NCBI GenBank assembly: GCA_050084985.1
Contig: JBITNC010000001.1
Coordinates: 58,218,001 to 58,282,000 of the forward strand
Direction: 5' to 3'
DNA: 64,000 nucleotides
Source: Nageia nagi
Lineage: Eukaryota; Pinophyta
Made by a program: the position numbers and the translations under genes. Below the pieces are notes generated by a model. The model did not search any database, was not told the origin of the DNA, and was given only the letters and a program-made list of their open reading frames with translations. Shown one piece after another: positions 36,780-46,679 of the stretch. Position 1 is the stretch's first letter, and each line of letters begins with the position of its first letter.

Positions 36780-37920
36780 TCTCCTTCAATGACACTTAAC
36801 TTCACAACCTTTTAAGGTGTTAGATCCTTTGTATTTTTGAAAACCATCTTTTACTAACATCATGGTTACATCATCAATTGATAGCCTTCTTCATTATAAT
36901 GCTTTACAGATCCTTAACTTCCTTTCCTTTTAACCATTTCAATCAAGGTGCTAGTTTTAGTTCATTTTTACCTTCCATTAAACTATTGACATCATCCATC
37001 AGATTAATTTCATTCTAGTATATCATCACACCTCCAAAACTAGTGTGATTTTGGCATGCATCTCCTTACCAATACTTAATACTTACTCCTTTATACCCTT
37101 TCTTTGGCTCCACCAGAATCAATGCACTTTAGAGCTCTTTTCATTTTGCTAATGTCATCAATCAAAGGCTCTTTGTTCTATCTTCTTTACATGTACTCAT
37201 CCTTAGTTGTCTAGGATCCTTTTCTTCATAACCGTGAGACTTAGTTCATTTTTGAATGTCTTCATTTTGATGATGTCACCTACCAATAAATTCTTAGCTA
37301 TATTTCCCTTACCAATGGTTAACTTTATCATAAAATATTCTTAGCATACATATCATCGAGATCAGAGTATTTTGAGCAGCCTTCTAATTGATGACATCAC
37401 TTGCTAGAATGTTTTATTTTCTTCTTCCTCACTAGTACTTTAATTTATATCCATTACACTCTTTTCATCTCATGTACTGAACTTAGTGCATTTTGAATGA
37501 CCATCAAAATGCTAACATTATGTACCAGTAAACTTTGCCTTCTACTTCCTTACCAGTGCTAACCTTTTTCATATACAAGCCTCCTTATATTGACTACCAA
37601 ATATAATATTATTTTGAAGCCTTATTACTTGTTGTCATCTACTAGTATGCTCCTTTATTCCTTCGTCTTTCTGGTACTTAACTTGTATAACTTTGAACTA
37701 TTTCATTTGTAGTGCCAAACTTAGTGTATTTTGATTAGAGATCAAAATGCTAATGTCACCTACTAGATACTTTTATATTCTCTATGATTACCAATATTGA
37801 AGTTCATGGCTTCTTTAATAAATAGATTTTTTAACTCGAATGCCATACTTAATGTATTTTGTACTAACCTTCATATTTCTTACATCATATACCATATTTA
37901 GTCTATTTGCTTCATTCATC
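36780..37920. repeat. ~122-bp degenerate tandem array in B 5' LTR
   Basis: The same marker recurs near 36786, 36913, 37073, 37195, 37318, 37435, 37557 and 37677. Order and spacing parallel the other LTR. Confidence 0.75.
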
Positions 37921-38570
37921 TATGTGCTCACTTGATCGACATACTAACATCCATTTTAAGAACTTGGCCATAGTGTAATTTGGATAAGTATAGCTTTGCT
38001 AATTTCATGACCTAAGAATGTACTTCTTACAACATATGTCTGAGTATTCACTTGTTTAACATATCAGTAACCAATAATAACATCCAACCATATCAACATT
38101 ACTTCCTAGAAACACTTTCCAATTAGCCGACCACATCATATATACTCCAACAATACTTGGTAGCATTAACATCAAGAATGTACTTCACATTTATCCTTTA
38201 CTCTGGAAATACTATCAACTCTTGATAGTAACAAAATTAATACTTTAAATCACCCATCATTGTATGTCCTTCACCTGGCATAGCATATCTTTACTTTCAA
38301 TAACCTATCCTTCACTTCTGATTCTTTACATCCTACAACAAGCATGATTGTCCTTCAACAACAAGATCTTAACTACTGGCACTCATGATTGCACTAACAA
38401 AATAATTGACATGTGTAGAACCATATATGCATTGTTGCACTCAACTTCACATTGGCTTCATTGATAGTATGGCTTCATATACACCTTTGATAATATGGCT
38501 GAATATATCTTTTTCAATTGTAATAGTCCCTTTTATTACTATTATATCTTTAACAATAATGAAAACATCA

Positions 38571-39567
38571 TAATTCAATAACATGAATTCAACAAGAATT
38601 CAACCTTCACTCCTCCTTGAGGGAAACTTCACCAACCCCATATATTCTTTAAGCTTACATAATTGATCTTTAATAAGGGTCTTGGTGAACAAATCATTGA
38701 AGCTTAGGAATGATTGACAATATTGTAATTGTATGATACCATTTAGAACCTTCTCCATGATAAAATGTGTTTGGATTTCAACATGTTTTATTATCTAATA
38801 GAAAATAAGATTCTTTACCAAAGAAATAGTTGATTGATTATTTGAAAAAATATGATATGGGTGAGCTTGCTCATACCAAATTTATTTTAGAAGATGCTTC
38901 AAGCAAATAGCTTCCTAGGCTACAAATGATATGGATCAATATTCTTCCTCTATGGTTGAGAAAGCAGTAGTAGGATGCTTCATGGAAGCCTAAGAGATAG
39001 CACCTAAACCAATGCTAAACACATAAGCAAAGTTTGATTTCCTATCATCTGTATCACTCTCATAGTTAAATTTTGAGTACATTGAGAGAAAAATGAGGGC
39101 AACATAGAATACTTGAGAGCAAGATCATTTATTTTCATAACATACCCCAATATTTGCCTAACAAAATTGAGGTACTCAACATATAGTTTTTGCATAAATT
39201 GTATCATAAGATTTATTGCAAAGGTAATATCTAGCTTGGAGATAGTCAAATAAAGTAGATTATTAATTAGTTTCCTATAAGATGTAGCATCTACCAACTG
39301 AGAGCTAAAGCTAAGAGTTAGAGTGATTCCAAGAGAGATTGGGATTGTAGTAGGTTTGCACTCCTCCATTTCAAACTTTTGCAATATATATATGAGATAT
39401 ACTTAGATTGACTAAGGTAAGTATAATCCTTGTATTGGTACACTTGCATACCAAGGTAGTAGTGCAAGAGAACAAGATCAATCATATCAAATGTTGCCTT
39501 AAGTTTGAATATGTACTCTTGGATCATCCACATAAAGAAAAAGCAAGACCAAATATTATAATTAATT
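38571..39567 (-). pseudogene. A2 pol: RT C-terminus and RNase H remnants
   Basis: The minus-strand frames at 39647-39318 and 39384-39004 give 'LKATFDMIDLVLLHYYLGMQ' (RT C-terminal part) and 'SYRKLINNLLYLTISKLDI', the copia RT/RNase H linker. The RNase H motifs near 39000 are broken. The coding text is cut at 39567 by element C and resumes at 57396. Confidence 0.85.
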
Positions 39568-39572
39568 GAGAA
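39568..39572. repeat. Target site duplication of C, left
   Basis: GAGAA immediately before the TG of the LTR; matches 57391-57395. Confidence 0.9.
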
Positions 39573-40423
39573 TGTTATAGTAAAAATAGAGCTGGAATGT
39601 AGAATAACATAAAATGCAATTATTCTTAAATCTTCACTGAACCTCAAATTATGTAAAATAGATAGAAAATGCTGTAATTATAAATTGATATTGATTTTCA
39701 GCTCAAACTACAATTTGCCCTTGGAAGGGACTTTTTACAAATGCCATTTGCCAAAATGAAGGTATTAGATCTTCATTGTTTTTGATTTGCTTGCTTCTCT
39801 CCTTGATATGGACAACCTGTAAATCCTACACACATGCAAAAGACAATAACATCAAAGCATCTATGTATGACATTTGTCAAATTGAAGCTAAAATAAAACA
39901 ATAAAATGTATGAGCTCACAAGATTTTGGTAGCATTACCCTACTTCAAAATTGGGTCAAGAGATTCTTTTTGTTGCTTTGTATTAGCTTGTATTTATAGA
40001 TTTTGGGTGAGATGTTCCAAGGCTAGTAAGGGGAAGTGAAAAGCCACCGTAGGTCGTAACTGACCCCTTCTATCCACATCATCTTGGAAAATGAAATGTT
40101 TCAACTTTCTCTCACTATTTTGGCTTCTTGTTCGGCTGTTACAGAGTCATCGGCGATTGCTAGGCAGATGTCAGCGATTACCTCAAAATGCCGACGACTG
40201 TTTTGGGTTGCCAACGACTGGTTTTCAATTTTTATAACAATATTAACATGATCGCCAAATAGCCAATTTTTACCTAAAAAGAGTCATGTGACCACCCGCT
40301 TTGCATGTACTTGATAGGAGCTATCCAATAATATGGTTTTTAAACCTATTTTATATTGTCATGAGGAGTTATGATTATTTCAATGTTTACTAGTTAAAAG
40401 GGGGACATTTTTAGGTGTCTACA
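39573..40423 (-). repeat. 3' LTR of element C
   Basis: 851 bp, TGTTATAG...GTCTACA on the plus strand (minus: TGTAGACACC...CTATAACA). By eye it differs from the other LTR at about 42 positions with no indel. Roughly 37 of these are transitions, and about 19 cluster in the 77-bp CG-richer block at 40145-40221. Confidence 0.95.
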
Positions 40424-40440
40424 TTTTGCCCCTTTTTGAA
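40424..40440 (-). other. Polypurine tract of element C
   Basis: The minus strand reads 'attcaaaaaggggcaaaa' directly before the LTR start TGTAGACACC. Confidence 0.75.
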
Positions 40441-41152
40441 TTATCAACCGAGAATACGGTTGATAATTTCAAAAATATAGAATGAGAAGCTTTGTCACTT
40501 GATTGTTTATTGTTGCTTTTTTATGATATAAGTTTTGACTCAATTTCTTAGATGAATCAAAATTTTGATTTATCAAATTATGATAAAATGTGTTTTCATT
40601 TTACATTTGATGTAGTTTTGAAAATAAATTTGAATATACTTTAGAAGTGACTTTTTTTGGTATGACAATGTGTTGAGCTTGTGTGACAGTTGCATGACAT
40701 TTCTATTATGTCATTTTGCATGTCTAAGCACACATGTACTGTATAAGTCCTCTTTAGTATATGAGTTTGATGGCGTTGTCCTTTATCCCGACAACGGGGT
40801 TTCAAGATGATCTCCTGTAACAATGATACATCACATTTTATCGTATTTTGATTTTCTTGACCAATTCAAGATTATTTTGAGAAAATTTTAATATTCTCAT
40901 GGCTATTCCCAAACATGGCGTTTTACTTCCAATCATCGACGTTGAGTGGCGGTCACCGGCATCCATCTTCAAGTCACTGGCATTTAGTAACAGTCGTCGA
41001 CGTCCATCTTCAAGTCGTCGGGTGTTTCAAAAAGAAAAAGTTTTAACTTTTTCTTATTCATTTCCTTTTATCTATCACTTTCATTATCAGCTAGAACCAG
41101 TTTCCATCATGATCTCATTGATTTCCAGCCATTGATATTCATTACAATCACC
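40441..41152. other. Element C region between polypurine tract and PMD ORF
   Basis: Non-coding. 40905-41030 holds several copies of a GTC(G/A)(T/C)CGGCAT-like motif also found in the LTRs and near the 5' end of the element. If the antisense PMD ORF was expressed, its promoter would lie here or in the LTR. Confidence 0.5.
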
Positions 41153-43572
41153 ATGCCTCCATGTAGATGCTCCACTGGACGTTCTCGACCTATCCGGGAA
41201 GAGGTAGGGTTTTGAAATGACTTTCTTTTCTATTTTTTATTTATAACTTGTAATTTAACCGTTTAATTTCAAAATTGAAACCGTAATGACATTTAAAAAT
41301 TATTTTAATTATTTTTATCGAATGAATTTTGTAAATCATGCTTTTATATATATTTTTTGTGGAATTTTTCATAATTCAGCCTCGATCATCGACCTAGGCC
41401 GAACGGATGATAGAGTCGCCGTGTTTGGACTGCAAACACTGACGACTGAGTCTTTCTTATTAGAAACATCGATGTTTTAGTATGAAATGCCATCATTTTT
41501 TTTTGAGCTGAACCTTTTTAACATTACATAGGTTCGAGATGTCTTTGAGCCTCGAGGTAGATATCCCTCGATTCTACAGGAGGGTAGAGGTCTTTTAGGT
41601 CCAGCTGATCATACCTTTTTAGGTCCATTAGTTTTGGAGTGGGTCCACACATGGGTCGCATTCATTGGGAGTATCCTTTATTGGCTACATTGTTAGACAG
41701 ATGGGATGCAGTGACATGTACTTTTCACCTTCCGACAGGGGAGATGACTATCACAATGGAGGATATACATAGATTGTATAGACTTCCCATTCATGGATAA
41801 AGAATTTTGCTTATGGTGGATAGGATAGGAGCTTTACCCTCTATTTCTTATTTGTATGGGGTCGCTCAGGTTGATACTATTGTTTTTGAGATTATCTCAG
41901 GTGGCATCCGATATTACCAGTATTGGATGGAGGATCAGCAGGGGATGATCCATTTTTCATATTTGATGGGTTAGTACAGTGTTATGCTCTCCCTGATATT
42001 GGCAGTGGGAGGTTTCCATGGTTGTTATTACCTATTATTGTAGATATGATGCAACAGGGTACAATGTATGCTTGGGCACCCACATTATTAGCCCAGATTT
42101 ATAGGGAGCTATTCTTTTATTCATAGGGGCATAGGGCCTCTTTATCAGTTACTATCACCTTGCAGGTGTGGGCCTATGAGTATATAGCTGTGGCTCATCC
42201 TCCAGGGTTGCCAATACCGAGGTTTGGTAGTCACTTGGATTACAAGGTGGGCATAGTCTGATGGCGTGATGATTTTTATATTCACCCATCGAATGGAGTT
42301 CGTCGAGATGTGAGCTATTATCACCACATGCTTAGTCACTTGATTCCAGATCAGGTGAGATTCAAACCTTACCGCTTGTATCCCATCTGGGGAGAGCTCG
42401 TAGCTGAGCTTACTGGTATTCGATAGCCATGTGTTTTGAGTGGTCATCAAGCTGATTTTTTGGAGTATTTTCATTTTGAGCGGGTGCATCGTCAGTTCGA
42501 CCTAGTTCAAGATGTACCTACCCCATCAATGCCATATCAGCGAGAGGGCACTATCTCAGCAGATGGTGTACAGCTGTTGGTTTATGCAGATTCAAATCCT
42601 ACTCAGGAGGAGGGATCATTAGAGGATGATACCGGGGAGGATGACATCGGGGTATCTGAGGCCTTCAGGACCTGGTGGGAGGAGGTAGATGATGGCCCAA
42701 AGGGTGGATTGGAGGGTCGACATGTTCATTAATGCATTGATGTTATTAAGGAGCTGGGTGTAGCAGCAAGAGGGGGAGAGGTAGGTGAGGAGCCTACAGG
42801 AGGGGAGGTTACGAGAGAGGAGGCTACCAGCGAGGAGGTTATGGTAGATGCTCCTGAGGAGTTAGCTCTTGAGGAGGAGGCTATGGGTGTAGGTGAGGAG
42901 GGAGCTACCCCAGAGGTTGCGCACGGAGTCAAGGAGGCTCCTGCTACATAGGTTCCTAGCATTGATACTTTGCTAGGAGATATTTATGAGCTAAGACACC
43001 AGTTGGCATAGGCCCACTCATGTATGTACAGGTACAAGGCTGAGCGAGATAGGTACAGATAGGAGAGAGATGAGGCTCATTCCTCTTTACAGAGAGCTCA
43101 GGCTCATCAGTTGGGAGCAACATCTACTTTCAGGGGTGGTCCTTCAGTTTTCTATCATGGCATTTATCAGCAGCGAGATTTTTATAGTGATATAGTATAG
43201 ACATGGCTGATAAGTGTTCCAGCTTTTACTCCTAGGGGTCACTATCCTATTCCTCTAGATAGTTATATGCCTATAGATATTTTAGCATATCAGATAGGTA
43301 GCCATGCATAGGGCACAATTGGATCCCTAGGCAAGACTCAGAGGTCACGAGGTCTTTCTAGCAGGAGTGGTACACCCTGGGCATCTCCTTTAGGCATTGT
43401 TGGTTCATCCGACTTGCAAAGAGCTTAGTGTCCAGGTAGTCCTACAGGCTCCGTAGGCACTACTCCTCCAGGTTAGGGTACCGGAGAGACTAGTAGACGG
43501 CGGAGGCGACCGAGTAGTCCTAGCGGACTAGGCAGTGGTTGGGGTAGTCCTTGAGGATACCCTTTTTCATGA
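41153..43572 (+). pseudogene. Element C antisense ORF: plant mobile domain (PMD) protein with intron
   Basis: Opposite in strand to gag-pol. A putative first exon (41153-41203, 17 codons from ATG) is followed by a GT...AG intron (41204-41531); exon 2 starts 'VRDVFEPRGRYPSILQE'. The PMD core is clear: 'LLDRWDAVTCTFHLPTGEMT', 'ITMEDIHRLYRLPIHG', 'MYAWAPTLLAQIYREL' and 'LQVWAYEYIAVAHPPGLP'. The tail is Glu-rich (42720-42950), then a coil and an Arg/Ser/Gly-rich end. It needs two frame changes (41532-41660, about 41930-41960). Stops lie at 41798, 42124, 42259, 42424, 42949, 43009 and 43060, most being TAG. PMD proteins (MAIN/MAIL1 in Arabidopsis) act in the nucleus, and PMD is known in plant transposons. 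Its role here is unknown. Confidence 0.8.
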
Positions 43573-45334
43573 TGTTATTTTTTATATGCTTATGAGGTTA
43601 TTGGACCCTTGTATTTTATTGTATGATTCATGATGTTATGATAACCTTTTGATGAACTATGATGATGTATATATAGATAGATAGATCTTTGATATTTATG
43701 GTACTTGTATGATTTTTGATGCATTAGTTTTCATTCTATACATAGATTTGTGATAAAATAGGTATAATGTGATGTTATGTAGATCATAATTGTCTTTTAA
43801 TTACTTGATGATGAATAGATGTGAATGATAGATGTAATTTTCAAAATGTATGATGCATAGATATAATTGTGGAATGTATGATGTATAATGATGAAATATA
43901 TAACATATATCAACAAATTAGTATTGATGATGTTATTAATCTCAAAATTAAGTTAATAATAAGTACGATTATAGTTGCTATAAACAATAAATCTAATTTA
44001 TAATTTTAATAAGTTAAGTTATTTAAGGACATATTTTTATTATATTTTTGCGGAATCAGATGCATCATCTTCCGTACTTGGCAATTTTACAATAAACTTC
44101 TTGACATGACAAACTAGTGACTTGTGGATGTATATGAACATTAACTTTATCTTGGTTAGGGGAACAATAAATAATCATTCTTATCCTTTCCAAAGAAAAG
44201 CAATTTTAATAATGTTCAAAAGGTAATAGATAATAGTAGAAATGGCTTGGCATGACACACTAGTGACTTACGGATGCATATGAACATTAACTTTATCTTG
44301 GTCAGGGAACAATAAATAATCATTCTTATCCTTTCCAAAGAAAAGCAATTTTAATAATGTTCAAAGGTAATGATATTGGTAAAAATGGGTTTAACAAAAT
44401 GACACAAATGATTTTAAACACAGACAAAATACAAATTATGACAAAAGATTAGGTGATTTTGGATTAATAACCAAGTTATTATAACATCTACCTTATCTTT
44501 CTTTATCTCAAGATTTAACAACCTAAGATGATATCAAACAATATTGTTATATGTTGATAAAAAATCTATAAACTCCAGTGTGTGTAGTGAGATTCATTTC
44601 CCTTCTTAGATCATTTGAGATGAAATATCCTAGAGATATTAATAAGCTAGTCTATCCGTATAAAATGTATAGAGGTCAATAGGAAAGAAGGTCGCTAACC
44701 AAAATGGACATATCACCACTCGTAAGGTATGCCCCATTGCCAGACATGCGTCCATAGCCCCAATGAGGATTAACCCCTTGATCTCGCTACAACCTTGCTC
44801 TACTGCTAGTCAGGCGTCCATAGTCCCGATAGAGGACATTGTAATCACCCAAGAATCATTGATATAATGTAGCAATTTTTTTTTTTTAACTATAAAATGA
44901 TTCTTGGGTTCGAGATGAAGCGAATAATAGGATAGACACATAACTTTCACCCTTAATATCTCTTAGAATGATTTCATTCAAATTCTCTTAGAATTTTTTA
45001 ATGTTGTAAGTGTTTGGAGTTTATGGATTTTCCTTCAATCACAAACTTTATGTTTTTCTATCATCTATGGTATATCATTTCTTTATAAAAGAAAAGACAA
45101 AGTGAATGTAGTGATAACAAGGAGATTATTCTAAAATTACCTTTTCACACATTACACATTTACTGGATAATTACTTTTACAATGACATGCAGCATATATT
45201 CACATCATACGAGGGCAGGGCACCCAATTGCCAAGTAACCTCTAGATGTTTCCATCTAGGTAGATTTTATAATTTTATAATTTTTATGTGTTTTATAGTT
45301 TTCAAATTTTTAGGATTTTATAATTTTTAGTTTT
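43573..45334. other. Element C non-coding stretch between cargo ORFs
   Basis: AT-rich and without a supported frame. Contains the 146-bp duplication and an imperfect repeat of 'gcgtccatag' with 'cccgatag/ccccaatg' near 44750-44840. Confidence 0.6.
44100..44389. repeat. 146-bp tandem duplication in element C
   Basis: Copies start at 44100 and 44246 ('cttgacatgacaaactagtg' and 'cttggcatgacacactagtg'). They are near-identical through 'ctttccaaagaaaagcaatt' with a one-base indel. Confidence 0.9.
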
Positions 45335-46596
45335 TTAGGATTTTATCATTTTTCTAGGGAATCTATTCATTATGCGTTCAAATCGAGTTTGTACTGCATC
45401 AAGATTAAATGAACAATGTGTTGAACTAAACAAAAAACTAAAATCTAATACCACTTGATTATGATAGATTTTTGGAACACAATAATCTAAGTGTTCGAAT
45501 GTTACGGTTTGTGTGATAGAGATGATTTGTTCTCGATGTTTTAAAGTCAGGTTGTGAGTACAATCAACTATTATTTTGGGCTTTTGTATAGGCCACAGAA
45601 GATAGAAATATATCATTAAATCATATTCTGAGTTAGGAGCACACCATAACTCAAATGCGTTGATACAAACAATAACTTGATATCCATTTACTTTGACATC
45701 CCAACCGTAAGATTCGTGTGCATCATAGAATGTTAAGGCCATTTTTTGTTGTATTTCAAGAGGGCCATTTTTTGTTGTATTTCAAGAGGCATGGAAAAGA
45801 TATTTGAATACAAAGAAGTAGGAACGTTACGAATAACTTTCATAAAGATATCTTTGTCATACCTACTTTCAAACCCCAAAAGATAACTTCCATTATTCCG
45901 TACTCTATGTCCTTTCGATAGTTTTTTGATAATCTCATTTCTAACCCTTATTTGATTCATCGTTGTAAGTTCAGCAATACGACAAGCTTGCCTTTTCTCC
46001 AACTTTCATTTCCAAATTGTATGTCGCATTTGCATGCGAAGAAATCTGTGAGTTTGCCTATATTGTTGTTGTAACATTCTAGGAGGAAAAGCCACAAAAG
46101 TATTTGAAAAATCATAAATCACCTTTTTATGAGGTAAATAATGTAAAATTTCATCCATCCATCCTAGGCTTTTGGTTAATTGTTTAATGTGTTTCAACCT
46201 AGCTAAAAGGAGTGAGTACTCAGTTAATTGGCAATTTATGATGATTCTCGGTATTCCATAAGGCCATTGTAGGTAGAAAACTGTTATTTCTTATGATATT
46301 ATTTCCATATGGGTGTAATAGATTTGTGGATCTAAAATAATGCTTACTTCGTATCCACAAAAAGTGACTTCCCAACCATTATTTATACCACAAAACATAT
46401 GATATGTTCTTTCAAATTGTTCATCAATAGTCAATTGTAAATAATTTAAGAGATTAAAATCAAATCCATGTTTTAAATATGTTAATGCTAAATCACCTGG
46501 ATATCTTGGTGGTGGAAATCGTACTTGTGGTTGCACTATGCTACCTTCAGCAGATTCCTTTGCCAGATTCATCTTTTCTGTTTTAATCATTAACAC
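45335..46596 (-). pseudogene. Element C extra sense ORF: two tandem copies of an unrecognised domain
   Basis: Downstream of integrase on the same strand. Copy 1 (46596-about 46010) and copy 2 (46002-45335) share a framework. 'GWEVTFCGYEV' in copy 1 matches 'GWDVKVNGYQV' in copy 2. Exactly 33 residues from the GW come 'FYLQWPYGIPRIIINC' and 'FYLLWPIQKPKIIVDC'; about 36-37 residues later come 'VIYDFS' and 'VVLDFS'. Both are followed by Arg-rich ends. I know no family with this pattern, so no function is assigned. Stops at about 46290 and 46003 and a 26-bp tandem duplication at 45737-45788 break it. Confidence 0.75.
45737..45788. repeat. 26-bp perfect tandem duplication
   Basis: 'ggccattttttgttgtattt'+'caagag' occurs twice in direct succession (45737-45762 and 45763-45788). 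As 26 is not a multiple of three, it shifts the frame inside copy 2 of the unrecognised domain. Confidence 0.95.
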
Positions 46597-46679
46597 TTGA
46601 CAAATATTAATACTTTTATTTATTTATTATTTTAATAATAAAATAAAATGAAAGAGAACTAATGTACACATTTTTTTTT

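Larger units (their letters stand above)
29384..38570 (-). mobile_element. Element B: gag-only LTR retrotransposon with ~3-kb LTRs, inserted in A2
   Basis: Two long direct repeats (29384-32288 and 35311-about 38570) flank a 3.0-kb interior. On the minus strand the interior has a tRNA-iMet-type primer site (35308-35299), a gag-like frame and a polypurine tract (32302-32289) beside the lower repeat. No protease, integrase or RT was recognised. This resembles non-autonomous TR-GAG/LARD elements, and the primer site and tract suggest copia ancestry. The two LTRs have diverged far more than those of C, so B is the older insertion. Confidence 0.8.
35311..38570 (-). repeat. 5' LTR of element B
   Basis: It starts 'tgttagtcacataatgacat', directly beside the primer site, and can be followed to about 38570 ('gaaaacatca'), where A2 text resumes. 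The last ~10 bases seen in the other LTR are absent or changed, so the right end is approximate. It has an extra 365-bp block (36317-36681). Confidence 0.75.

Noticed and set aside
29379-38575. Target site duplication for element B
   Set aside because: The bases flanking the two LTR ends do not match convincingly; the right end is eroded.
41204-41531. Alternative reading of the PMD intron as coding (64-codon frame at 41286)
   Set aside because: The frame has no PMD similarity, while GT and AG ends join the flanking text in phase.
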